Positions 23,036-31,662 of a DNA stretch of 34,076 nucleotides are shown here, piece by piece. Source of the DNA: Akkermansia muciniphila (lineage in GTDB: Bacteria > Verrucomicrobiota > Verrucomicrobiia > Verrucomicrobiales > V1-33); the NCBI GenBank assembly GCA_945900785.1, contig CAMDJM010000050.1, positions 1-34,076 of the forward strand. The letters run 5' to 3'. Below the pieces are notes generated by a model that was not told the DNA's origin, searched no databases, and was given only the letters and a program-made list of their open reading frames with translations. The position numbers were made by a program, and so were the translations under genes. Numbering within the stretch: the first letter of the stretch is position 1; every line of letters begins with the position of its first letter.

Positions 23036-26000
23036 TCAAGGTGGCGTGGTCTGGAGCGTGCGGAGGTAGGCGATCAGATCACGGAGTTCCCGCAAGGTCA
23101 GGAGGGTTCCGGCTGGAGGCATGATACTGTCGGGTTCGGCGGGCTCATCCGGAGCGGGCGGGTCTGCGGCATCCCCAGGGGAGGCCGGCAGCACGGGGGT
23201 GCCGGGCAGGGAGTCAGGGATGGTCTCGAATCCCCGCGCCAGCTTGGCTCCGGGGTGAATGAGGGATTGCAGCAGACCGCCGGCGGTGAGGCGGGCTGCG
23301 ACGTTATCCAGATCCGGCCCCCGGCTGCCGCCCACGCCCTGGATAGCATGGCAGGAGCTGCAGTTGGTGTCCGGGTGGCTTTCAAAGACGAGGCGGCCGG
23401 CCACGGGATCGCCATCCGCCATGGTCATACGCCAGGCGGCGAGAGGATCACGGTCCATGGGCAGGGAGGCATTCCAACTGTCCGTCGCGCGGCGCCAGGG
23501 GGAGCGGCTTTGGATATCCCGGCGTTGCAGGGCCTCCAACACTTCCACCTGGAGGCCAGGCTCCACCGCGCCCTGGCCGAGGCGGCGGGCCAGTTCCAGC
23601 AGGAGTTTTTCGTTATCATTGCCATTGCCAGGGAGCCGGTTCAGCGTCCGGACGGCGGCCTGCTTTTCCACGATGCTGCCGGCGAGGAAGGCTTCATTGA
23701 TCAAAAGCACGCCATTTTTTGGATCATGCTTCATAAGGAACGTCCGGGCCGCCGCTCTGACTTCCGGCGGCATCAGGGGCTGGCACAGCGTCTTTGCGCC
23801 GTCCACCGTCAGTTCGTTTCTGCCGATCAGGGATTCCACGGCGGCAAGGCGTTCCGGGAGCAGGAGGCTGGCATCCTGGGCTCTGGCCAACAGAGCGGCG
23901 GCAGGAGGGCGGGTAAGCCCGGGAAGCTTGGAGAGGGCGGTGGCTTTTTTGGCCACGGTGGCATCGCCGGACCTCTGGAGCGCAGCAGCGGTTTCGCGCA
24001 GGGCGCTGCGGGCCAAGCCGGGCAGCCGGGCCAGCGGAAAGGCGGGGCGGTTCCAGACCGGCCCGTTGGCGGCAGGTTGGTCCCAGTTTTCCAGTAAAGT
24101 GAGCGCTTCCAACTGCAGGGCAGCCGGGGTGCCTGGAGCCAACGCCAGCCGGGCCACGCGGCCCACGTCTGCGGCGGTGCCGAAATGGGAGGCGACGGCA
24201 AGGGCCCGCCGCGCCATGGCCCCGGGCATCGGGCGCTCCATGGTATCCAGAGCCGCCGCCAGGGATGGAAAATCCACAAAGACCGGCAGATCATAAATGG
24301 CCCGGGCCGCTTCCGTGCGCACGACATCATCGGCATCGGCCAGAAAATTTGCCAGACCGGGGGCGCGCAGCCGCCGCAGGGCATGCACACAAGCGAGGCG
24401 GGCCTCGGCTTGTTCATGGCTGAGGCCCGTCTCCACGAGGACCGCTGCGGGAAGGCAGGCGGCCAGGGCGTAAGCCAGGGTGCTGCGCACCGCAGGATCC
24501 CGGGTGGTATTGCCAGCAGCGGCGGCGAGCAGTTCCCCGATGATGCGGGGGGGCTTGAGGCGGGCGACCGCAGCGGCGGCGGCCACCCGGACTTCCAGCG
24601 ATTCATCTGTGAGGGCCCGGCGCAATCCCGGGGGGGCATCCGGCAGGTCACTCTGCCCGAGCAGGCTGGCCGTAACGGCCCGGATCGCCGGATCCGGATC
24701 CGTCAGGAAGGGGAGCAGTTCATTGCTCAGGGCCGGCTCCCGCCGGGTCATGGCCCCCGCGCCCCAGAGCGCCTGGATGCGGGTGGGGCGCGAGGCATGG
24801 CGGCGGGCGACCTGGAGCAGGGCTTCCAGGGAATCCTGGAAGCTCATGCCGGAAAGCCGCTGCTGGGCCCGGAGCCGGACGCGGGCGGAGGGATTTTCCA
24901 ATAGCAGCTTCAGCTCCCGCACCGCGATGGCTGGGATTTTTTTCGTCAGGAGCTGCACTGCGGGCTCCGCCGGGGCCTTCAGGGCGGGCGGGGTCCAGCG
25001 TTTGATTTCACAGGCGCTGGTGGCTTCCACGGTGAGGCCCCAATCCGCAAAATAGACCTCCCCATCCAGACCCTGGGAGGTGGCCACCACCGCCCCACCC
25101 TGCCAGACGGGATGGCGGTCCTTCAGTTCAAAAGTGCTCCCGCGGGGGGCCAGGGTCAGGGAAAACAAGCCTCCCTGGCCATTCCGCTGACGGTCAGCGG
25201 CCAGCAGGGTGCCGTCCGGCAGCACTTCCAGGCTGGAGGCCTCCCCTTCCCAGGCGGCGAGCGGGGGCAGACACCAGGCAGGTTGACCGGCTGACAATTC
25301 CCCGGTGCCACCGGACTCCATGCCCTCACTGAACCAGGTGCCCGTGCCCGGGTCCCTGACACTTTCCGCCTGCCAACCGAAATCCGCTCCCGGGATCACC
25401 TGCAACAACCGCACTTTCCCGCCCGGAACCGCCGCATCCACCGCGAAAAGATGTCCCATGGGATCCATCGCCAGACCAGTAGGATGGTGCAATCCGGTGG
25501 CCACCGTCTCGAGGCCGGAGCCATCGGCGCGGCAACGGAAAATGGCCCCGCTGCCGAGGGCCCTTGGGATTGTGCCGGTGGCCTCATCCAGCGCATAGCC
25601 CCGGTCCCCGGTTCCGAAATATATCCAGCCATCCGGTGCTTCCAGCAGGGCCTGGAGTCCATGCGCCTCCGGGTGCAGCCGCAGCCCAAATCCCCTGGCC
25701 ACGGCATTCCGGATCTCCGCCCTGTCATCCTTATTCCGGTCCTGCAGTTTCCAGAGCACCGGCGGGCAGCCGTAAAACCACTGCCCCCCGGGCAGGGCGA
25801 GCAGGGCGCTGCCAGGGCCATCGCCGGGATGGCGGAATCCGTCAGCGATCACTCCTTTGGCCTCTGCACGGCCATCGCCATCAGCATCCTTGAGCAGGAT
25901 GATGGACTCGGAATATCTGGTTAGAAAATCCATCGGCTGGCCGGCGATTTCCGGGAAAAAGGATTCCCGTTGCTTGACCTGGGCAGCCAGCCGTCCCTTT

Positions 26001-26299
26001 TCCAGCCAGGCCTGGAGCTGCTCCTCCCGTGCAGAGAGCGAAAAGATCCCCCGGTCCTCCTCCAACAAAACCGTCTCCTCCGGCCCCGGAGCCAGGGTGC
26101 CCCGGCCAAAGGCCCGCCGGGTCACCGCTGCAGCCACCCGGCCCTGGTCATCCACGGTCAAAGCGAGCACCTGGCCGCACAGGGGGGCTGCGGCATAGAG
26201 GGAAACCACTCCTGCGGGCGGAGCCGACTCCTGGGCGCACACGACGGCTGAGACCGCCAACATGAGCAGCCCTGGCAAAAAAACGGGGGTGAATTGCAC
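23036..26299 (-). CDS. Giant exported protein: sugar-dehydrogenase-like propeller, HEAT repeats and cytochrome c domain
   Basis: I favour GTG 26297-26299 as start because the next residues form a signal peptide (QFTPVFLPGLLMLAVSAVVC), giving 1087 residues; ATG 26351-26353 would add 18. Residues of about 30-530 form a beta-propeller of the PVC membrane-bound dehydrogenase type (SESIILLKDADGDGRAEA, PDGWIYFGTGDRGYALDEAT, TGLHHPTGLAMDPMGHLFAV, IPGADFGWQAESVRDPGTG). Residues of about 545-940 are Ala/Leu/Arg-rich HEAT-type repeats (ARVRLRAQQRLSG, DPAIRAVTASLLG, SLEVRVAAAAAVARL). The C-terminus is a cytochrome c domain with the haem motif CSSCH near residue 981 and the probable axial methionine in SIMPPAGTLLTLRELRDLIA. 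Family members are thought to be periplasmic; the substrate is unknown. It is divergent from the 26387 gene, 87 bases away. Confidence 0.87.
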   Translation of the reverse strand: MQFTPVFLPGLLMLAVSAVVCAQESAPPAGVVSLYAAAPLCGQVLALTVDDQGRVAAAVTRRAFGRGTLAPGPEETVLLEEDRGIFSLSAREEQLQAWLEKGRLAAQVKQRESFFPEIAGQPMDFLTRYSESIILLKDADGDGRAEAKGVIADGFRHPGDGPGSALLALPGGQWFYGCPPVLWKLQDRNKDDRAEIRNAVARGFGLRLHPEAHGLQALLEAPDGWIYFGTGDRGYALDEATGTIPRALGSGAIFRCRADGSGLETVATGLHHPTGLAMDPMGHLFAVDAAVPGGKVRLLQVIPGADFGWQAESVRDPGTGTWFSEGMESGGTGELSAGQPAWCLPPLAAWEGEASSLEVLPDGTLLAADRQRNGQGGLFSLTLAPRGSTFELKDRHPVWQGGAVVATSQGLDGEVYFADWGLTVEATSACEIKRWTPPALKAPAEPAVQLLTKKIPAIAVRELKLLLENPSARVRLRAQQRLSGMSFQDSLEALLQVARRHASRPTRIQALWGAGAMTRREPALSNELLPFLTDPDPAIRAVTASLLGQSDLPDAPPGLRRALTDESLEVRVAAAAAVARLKPPRIIGELLAAAAGNTTRDPAVRSTLAYALAACLPAAVLVETGLSHEQAEARLACVHALRRLRAPGLANFLADADDVVRTEAARAIYDLPVFVDFPSLAAALDTMERPMPGAMARRALAVASHFGTAADVGRVARLALAPGTPAALQLEALTLLENWDQPAANGPVWNRPAFPLARLPGLARSALRETAAALQRSGDATVAKKATALSKLPGLTRPPAAALLARAQDASLLLPERLAAVESLIGRNELTVDGAKTLCQPLMPPEVRAAARTFLMKHDPKNGVLLINEAFLAGSIVEKQAAVRTLNRLPGNGNDNEKLLLELARRLGQGAVEPGLQVEVLEALQRRDIQSRSPWRRATDSWNASLPMDRDPLAAWRMTMADGDPVAGRLVFESHPDTNCSSCHAIQGVGGSRGPDLDNVAARLTAGGLLQSLIHPGAKLARGFETIPDSLPGTPVLPASPGDAADPPAPDEPAEPDSIMPPAGTLLTLRELRDLIAYLRTLQTTPP

Positions 26300-26386
26300 C
26301 GGCCATGCTTCCCCATTCCCGGCCCCGGCGCAAGTCTGACGCGCTTCTTGCATGCGGGGCCCGGGACTGCTATACCCTGAAGCGTC

Positions 26387-26863
26387 ATGATCCCGAACCT
26401 GAACGACCTCCCCCCCCTCGTTGTCGATGAGGAATCCCGGCTGAAGCCCCTGCTCTTCCGCTGCGCCATTTTTGCGCTCATGCTGGCCATGATCGGCGGG
26501 ATCGTCTGGTTCTATACCAAAGGGATCCGTCAGGCCAGTCTGACAGAGATGTCCAGCGTCGCCAACCTCGGGGACATCGCGACCAGGCTGTGGCCACTTG
26601 GCACCACCCCCGAAGTCCGCTTCGTGGATCCTGATCTGACAAGGGAAATCAAGCGTCTGCACAGTTCGGTGACGGCCCGTCCGGATATCATTGTGGTTCC
26701 TGCGGAGGCGGGCTCCGGAGCCAGCTACAGCCATGAGATCCTGTTCCTGCGGGGTAAAATAACGATCATCACCATCAGGGTGTTTTACGATGATGCAGGG
26801 AATAGCGTGGACTTGCTTTCCTTCCGCACCGCTCCTGAATTCGCCGCTGAGCCATTCCCGTGA
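26387..26863 (+). CDS. Small single-pass membrane protein, unknown function
   Basis: A 158-residue protein starts at ATG 26387 (MIPNLNDLPPLVVDEESRLK), with one clear membrane helix near residues 27-45 (CAIFALMLAMIGGIVWFYT). The remaining 110 residues are soluble (FVDPDLTREIKRLHSSVTAR, SGASYSHEILFLRGKITIIT, DDAGNSVDLLSFRTAPEF) and read as a mixed alpha/beta domain. I recognise no family. It sits between the divergent cytochrome gene and the oxidoreductase gene, 86 bases before the latter, and may share transcription with it. Its composition matches the neighbours, so there is no sign of recent transfer. Confidence 0.65.
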   Translation: MIPNLNDLPPLVVDEESRLKPLLFRCAIFALMLAMIGGIVWFYTKGIRQASLTEMSSVANLGDIATRLWPLGTTPEVRFVDPDLTREIKRLHSSVTARPDIIVVPAEAGSGASYSHEILFLRGKITIITIRVFYDDAGNSVDLLSFRTAPEFAAEPFP

Positions 26864-26949
26864 AGCGTCCTGATGCCGGAAAAGTATTCCTACTGCCCCT
26901 TTTCAAGCACAAGTTCTCCCTGGAAGCTGGCGTTTGAAGGTAACCACTT

Positions 26950-28263
26950 ATGAGCCTCCCAACCCCACTATCCATGAATCCCCTCCCCCTGACTGCCCCC
27001 CGGCGTGATTTTCTGAAAGCTGGAGCGGCCGGTCTGGCGGCTTCCGTCGCCTTTCCCCACGTCAGCTTTGGCGCGGAGGACAGCCGCCGCCTGAAGGTGG
27101 GGCTGATCGGCTGTGGTGGCCGCGGCACCGGAGCCGCGCAGGATGCCATGAATGCCGACAGCAATGTCGAGCTGCATGCCGTCGCGGATGTTTTTCCCGA
27201 ATCCACCGCCACCAGCCTGCGCAGCCTGAAGGAAGCCTTCCGCGACCGCGTCACCGTGGATGAGAGCCGCACCTTTATCGGTATGGATGCCTACCAGAAA
27301 GTTCTCGCCAGCGGCGTGGATGTGGTGATCCTGACCACCCCTCCAGGCTTCCGGGCCGGGCACTTCGAAGCGGCGGTGGAGGCCGGCAAACACATCTTTT
27401 GCGAAAAACCCATGGGCGTCGACATCCCTGGGGTAAAGCGGATCATGGCTGCGGCTGAAAAAGCCCATTCGAATGGCCAATCCATCGTCGGTGGTTTCTG
27501 CTGGCGCCGCGATGCCGCCCGCCGCGCCGCCTTTGAGCAAATCGCCAACGGAGCCATCGGCGATATCACCAGCTATTACGCCACTTATTACACTGGACCG
27601 GTAAAGCCCATGCAGCCCGCCTCCGCCCGCAAGGCGGAGTGGAGCGATGTCGAGTGGCAACTCCGGAACTGGATGAACTTTTCGTGGCTCAGTGGCGACA
27701 GCTTCGTTGAGCAGGCGGTGCACAGTGTGGACAAGGTCGGCTGGGCTTTTGGCGACAAGGATCCCCTCACCTGCATCGCCACCGGAGGCCGCCAAATTCC
27801 GGCGGAAGGCGGCAATATATACGATCACTTCAGCACCATCTACGAATTCCCCAACAGCGTCTTCGCCCATGTCGCCAGCCGGCAGCAGACCAGCTGTGAC
27901 AGCGAAAATGCAGACTACATCCGCGGCACCAAGGGCGTCTGCATCATTGGCAAAGGAGGTGCCCCCATGATCAAAGGCGAGACCAACTGGCGCTATCGCG
28001 GGGAGGACAACGAGATGTATAAACAGGAACACGTGGAACTGTATCAATCCATCCGCGCCGGTGCTCCGCTGAACGATCCGTGGATGTGCCACAGCACCAT
28101 GCTGGCCATCATGGGCCGCATGGCCGCCTACACCGGCAAGCGTGTCACCTGGGATCAGGTCATCAACAGCAAGGACGACCTCGCTCCCGAGGATGACCTC
28201 AAATGGGACTCCTCCTTCACGCCAACCCCGCTGCCAAAACCGGGCGTGACCCCCCTCACCTGA
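26950..28263 (+). CDS. Tat-exported Gfo/Idh/MocA family oxidoreductase
   Basis: This 437-residue protein has a twin-arginine signal: RRDFLKAGAAGLAASVAFPH at residues 18-37. The NAD-binding Rossmann domain begins LKVGLIGCGGRGTGAAQDA with the motif GCGGRG at 54-59. The conserved lysine of the EKP motif lies near 153 (HIFCEKPMGVDIPGVKRIM). The C-terminal substrate domain includes WSDVEWQLRNWMNFSWLSGD, EQAVHSVDKVGWAFGDKDPL and ENADYIRGTKGVCIIGKGGA. Family members oxidise, reduce or isomerise sugars and inositols with a bound nicotinamide cofactor; exported versions are numerous in Verrucomicrobiota and Planctomycetota. Start ATG 26950 is used; ATG 26974 also precedes the Tat motif. The gene looks monocistronic, with a GC-rich imperfect hairpin in the gap after it. 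Confidence 0.92.
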   Translation: MSLPTPLSMNPLPLTAPRRDFLKAGAAGLAASVAFPHVSFGAEDSRRLKVGLIGCGGRGTGAAQDAMNADSNVELHAVADVFPESTATSLRSLKEAFRDRVTVDESRTFIGMDAYQKVLASGVDVVILTTPPGFRAGHFEAAVEAGKHIFCEKPMGVDIPGVKRIMAAAEKAHSNGQSIVGGFCWRRDAARRAAFEQIANGAIGDITSYYATYYTGPVKPMQPASARKAEWSDVEWQLRNWMNFSWLSGDSFVEQAVHSVDKVGWAFGDKDPLTCIATGGRQIPAEGGNIYDHFSTIYEFPNSVFAHVASRQQTSCDSENADYIRGTKGVCIIGKGGAPMIKGETNWRYRGEDNEMYKQEHVELYQSIRAGAPLNDPWMCHSTMLAIMGRMAAYTGKRVTWDQVINSKDDLAPEDDLKWDSSFTPTPLPKPGVTPLT

Positions 28264-28411
28264 CCGGCGGTTCTTTCCGGGCGCGGGGTGGCCTGGGCGG
28301 CCCCACGCCACAACGTTCTGTGCTTAAAGCGTTGTAAACAATAAGGCTTGCCCCCGCAGGTTCCGCTGCTAAAGGCCAGGAAAGCCTCATTTTCCACCAC
28401 CTTTCCTAACC

Positions 28412-29590
28412 ATGAGCCAGGACAGCTTTACCGAAACCACTTCCACCGGCTGGTTCAGCCGCATCGGCAATTCCATCACCGGTCTCCTCTTTGGCGGCAT
28501 TCTGCTCCTGGTTTCCACCGGATTGCTCTGGTGGAATGAAGGCCGCAGCGTAGCCACTGCAAAGGGCCTGGCAGAAGGTGCTAAAATCACCGTGGAGGCG
28601 GAGGCCGGCGCGGTCGACCCGGCCAAGGAAGGTCAATTGGTGCACCTGACGGGGCAGACCACGCTGGAAGGACCAGCGGCTGATCCCCTTTTCGAGGTCA
28701 GCGGACCGGATCTGGTAAAGCTGCAGCGCGACGTGGAAGTCTACCAATGGGTCGAGGAAAAACACACCACCACCCGCAAAAAACTGGGAGGCGGCGAGGA
28801 GACCACCACCGAATACTCCTACAAAAAGAAATGGGATAGCACACGGCACGATTCCTCGGGCTTCAAACGGCCCGAAGACCACCGCAACGTGGAATCAAAC
28901 CTCAAATCAGAGGAATTCACCGCCCGGCAGGTGAAACTCGGGGCCTATCAACTACCGGCATTTTTACTCGGACAGTGGAATGACTATCAACCCCTGCCTC
29001 TGCCGGACCCGGCCGCCCTGGAACCATCCCTGAACACCACGGCCACCATCCTGGACGCCTGGCTGGTCCTGAGCAAAACCCCGGAAGCTCCCGCCGTGGG
29101 CGACACCCGGGTCAAGTTCGCAGGACTGAAAAATGGGGCCATCAGTGTGCTGGCCCGGCAGGTGAAAGACACCTTTGAGGAATACCGGACGAAGCAGGAC
29201 ACCACCATTGGACGCCTGGAAAGTGGCATGAAGTCCAAGGACGCCATGTATGCCGCCGCTGCCACGGAGAATAAATTCATGGCTTGGATGCTCCGCCTTG
29301 CCGGATTCCTCGCGATGTTCTTCGGCTTCGCCACCTTGTTCCGCCCTCTGAAAGTCCTCGCGGACGTGGTGCCCATCGCTGGCACCATCGTCGGGGCCGG
29401 CACCGGTTTGGTAGCCTTCCTCCTGAGCCTGACTGGATCCATTACGATCATCGCTTTGGCCTGGGTGTGGTATCGCCCGGTGCTTGGCATCGCGCTGCTT
29501 TTGGGAGCAGTCGGCGCCGCATGGTTCCTCAAAAAATCCATGAAAGCCAAGGCCCCCGCCCCCATCGTCCCGCCCCCGATTCCGGTCTGA
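28412..29590 (+). CDS. TMEM43 family membrane protein
   Basis: The 392-residue protein matches TMEM43 in layout. An N-terminal helix (ITGLLFGGILLLVSTGLLWW) leads into NEGRSVATAKGLAEGA, a family hallmark. A large extracytoplasmic domain follows, with GQLVHLTGQTTLEGPAADPL, LQRDVEVYQWVEE, YSYKKKWDSTRHDSSGFKRP and QVKLGAYQLPAFLLGQW. Three or four C-terminal helices end the protein (WMLRLAGFLAMFFGFATLFR, VLADVVPIAGTIVGAGTGLV, GSITIIALAWVWYRPVLGIA). Bacterial members have no settled function. Start ATG 28412 follows the gap after the oxidoreductase gene. It converges with speA across a 29-base gap containing no obvious terminator. Confidence 0.92.
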   Translation: MSQDSFTETTSTGWFSRIGNSITGLLFGGILLLVSTGLLWWNEGRSVATAKGLAEGAKITVEAEAGAVDPAKEGQLVHLTGQTTLEGPAADPLFEVSGPDLVKLQRDVEVYQWVEEKHTTTRKKLGGGEETTTEYSYKKKWDSTRHDSSGFKRPEDHRNVESNLKSEEFTARQVKLGAYQLPAFLLGQWNDYQPLPLPDPAALEPSLNTTATILDAWLVLSKTPEAPAVGDTRVKFAGLKNGAISVLARQVKDTFEEYRTKQDTTIGRLESGMKSKDAMYAAAATENKFMAWMLRLAGFLAMFFGFATLFRPLKVLADVVPIAGTIVGAGTGLVAFLLSLTGSITIIALAWVWYRPVLGIALLLGAVGAAWFLKKSMKAKAPAPIVPPPIPV

Positions 29591-29619
29591 GGGATGCGGC
29601 CAGAACTAAACCCTCCCCG

Positions 29620-31596
29620 TCAGCCGCTGAAGTAGGTGTAGGACTTCAGGTTCTTCCGGTAGGCGCGGTAGAGGGCGGCGGCCTGCTCTTCGGTGATTTT
29701 CTTTTGGGTGGCAGGGTCTTCCGTCAGGGTTTTGAAGCGCTTCAGGAGGTCGCGGGGGACGTATTCGAGATAGGAGAGAACTTCCTCGGCGGTGTCTCCT
29801 TCGAGTTGGCGGCTGTAGCTGATTTTTCCTCCTTTGAGACGGACGGTGACGACGCTGGTGTCGCCGAGCAGGTTGTGAAGGTCACCGAGGGTTTCCTGGT
29901 AGGCTCCGACGAGGAAAACACCCATCATGTAGTCGTCATTCCCCTGCAGATCATGGAGGGGGATGGTGGCGGATTGTTTGCCGTTTTCCCCAATGAAGCA
30001 ATTCAGCACGCCTTCGCAGTCGCAGGTGACGTCGGAGATGACGGCCTCACGGGTGGGCTTTTCATTGAGGCGGTGGAGCGGGGTGACGGGGAAAAATTGG
30101 TTGATGGCCCAGACGTCCGGCAGGCTCTGGAACATGGAGAAATTGCCGTAGTAGAAGTCCGCCAGCTTGGTGCGCAGGCTGGCCATTTCCTCGCTGGTGT
30201 CATCCGTGGTGCGCTTGGAGACGAGGGTCAGCACGTGCCAGTAAAGCCGGTCCCCGAGGGCGCGCTCGCGCAGGGAAACCTGACCGGTGCGGAAGAGCGT
30301 GAGCAATTCATCCCGGTAAAAAATGATGTCGTGATAGGTCTCGGCCGGGCTGGTTTTCTCGAGGTTTTCGATCACTTCGAACATCGACTTCAAGGTGTCG
30401 CTGGAGCCCCGGGGGAACTTGGGCAGGGGGTCATCGCTGGCCATGCGGTTCACGTCGAGGATGTCGAAAACGAGGACGCTGTAATAGGCGACCACAGCGC
30501 GGCCGGATTCCGTGACGATGTCCGGGTGGTTGATGCCGGCTTCGTCCATGACTTTCTGGACGGATTCCACGAGATCGGCGCAGTATTCCCGCAGGCTGTA
30601 GGCCATGGAGTTTTCATCAGCCTGTTTTTTGCCGGAATAGTCGACCGCGAGTCCCCCGCCGAGGTTGAGCAAGCCCATGGGAGCGCCTTCCCTGACAAGG
30701 TTGACGTAAACACGGGCTGCTTCCTGGGCCGCGAGACGGATGGTGGAGACCTTGGGAATCTGGGACCCCTGATGATAGTGCAGCATGCGCAGGCACTTCA
30801 ATTTGCCCATGGCCTTGAGCTGATCGACCACCGCAATGGTCTGGGAGAAGTTCAGGCCGAAGGGGGAGCGGTCGCCGGCGGACTCCGCCCAGTGGCCGCT
30901 GCCTTTGGTGGAAAGCTTGATGCGGATCCCGAGGGTGGGTTCGATCTCCAGCTTTTTGCTGCGCTCCATCACGAGGGCCAGCTCCGGCGGCATTTCGAGC
31001 ACCAGGACGACGTTGAGGCCGGCTTGTTTCGACTGCAGGGCGAGATCGATGAATTCGGCATCCTTGTAGCCATTGCAGATGAGCAGCGCCTCACGGTCAT
31101 GCATGAAAGCCAGGGCGGCGAGCAGCTCGGGCTTGGAGCCCACTTCGATGCCGTAATGGTATTGTTTTCCGTATTCGGTGACTTCCTTGACGACCTGCTG
31201 CTGCTGGTTGACCTTGATGGGATAAACCCCGCGGTAGCGCCCTTTGTATCCCTGGTTGCGCATTTCCTCGCGGAAGGTTTCATTGAGTTCCTTGATGCGG
31301 GCGTAGAGGAGGTCCGGGAAGCGGAAGAGCGCCGGGAGATGGAAGTCCTTGTTCTTTTTGACAAGACCCCGGATGATCTGGGGGAGGGAGACCTCTGCAA
31401 AGTCCACGTTATGCTGCAGTCGGACGGTGACTTCCCCTTCCTTGTTGCCGCTGAAATACCCATTCCCCCAGGCGGGCAGGCCATAAAGTTCCAGCGAGTC
31501 TGCCACACTCCATTCGTCAGAGGCCGGCAGCGGCAGGGCTGGAAGCGGGGGCACAGCAGGAACAGGAAGGCGGGCGGAGGTGGGGGACTCTTTCAT
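29620..31596 (-). CDS. speA: Biosynthetic arginine decarboxylase (SpeA)
   Basis: At 658 residues the protein has the length of SpeA and all its markers: the PLP-lysine segment YRGVYPIKVNQQQQVVKEVT, YGIEVGSKPELLAALA, the motif GSGHWAESAGDRSPFGLNFS, LRMLHYHQGSQIP, NLGGGLAVDYSGKK, IVTESGRAVVAYYSVLVFDI and the late SDVTCDCEGVLNCF segment holding the catalytic cysteine. It converts arginine to agmatine, the first step toward putrescine and spermidine. Start ATG 31594-31596 (MKESPTSARLPVP) precedes a Pro/Ala-rich N-terminal extension of about 25 residues not found in typical SpeA. It lies 66 bases downstream of the MATE gene on the same strand with no terminator between them, so the two may be co-transcribed. 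Confidence 0.96.
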   Translation of the reverse strand: MKESPTSARLPVPAVPPLPALPLPASDEWSVADSLELYGLPAWGNGYFSGNKEGEVTVRLQHNVDFAEVSLPQIIRGLVKKNKDFHLPALFRFPDLLYARIKELNETFREEMRNQGYKGRYRGVYPIKVNQQQQVVKEVTEYGKQYHYGIEVGSKPELLAALAFMHDREALLICNGYKDAEFIDLALQSKQAGLNVVLVLEMPPELALVMERSKKLEIEPTLGIRIKLSTKGSGHWAESAGDRSPFGLNFSQTIAVVDQLKAMGKLKCLRMLHYHQGSQIPKVSTIRLAAQEAARVYVNLVREGAPMGLLNLGGGLAVDYSGKKQADENSMAYSLREYCADLVESVQKVMDEAGINHPDIVTESGRAVVAYYSVLVFDILDVNRMASDDPLPKFPRGSSDTLKSMFEVIENLEKTSPAETYHDIIFYRDELLTLFRTGQVSLRERALGDRLYWHVLTLVSKRTTDDTSEEMASLRTKLADFYYGNFSMFQSLPDVWAINQFFPVTPLHRLNEKPTREAVISDVTCDCEGVLNCFIGENGKQSATIPLHDLQGNDDYMMGVFLVGAYQETLGDLHNLLGDTSVVTVRLKGGKISYSRQLEGDTAEEVLSYLEYVPRDLLKRFKTLTEDPATQKKITEEQAAALYRAYRKNLKSYTYFSG

Positions 31597-31662
31597 GAAG
31601 GGAATACAGGACGGGAGATTAGCGCGTTTGCAGCGGAATGAAGCAGAAATTTGTGAATTTTT

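Noticed and set aside
26300..26734. N-terminal extension of the cytochrome/propeller gene
   Set aside because: It precedes a good signal peptide, overlaps the divergent 26387 gene, and has no conserved features.
26968..28311. Minus-strand open frame of 447 codons
   Set aside because: It is the mirror of the Gfo/Idh/MocA oxidoreductase gene, which has a Tat signal and Rossmann motif.
29284..31641. Plus-strand open frame of 785 codons
   Set aside because: It is antisense to speA, which matches its family over the full length; the plus-strand translation has no recognisable domain.
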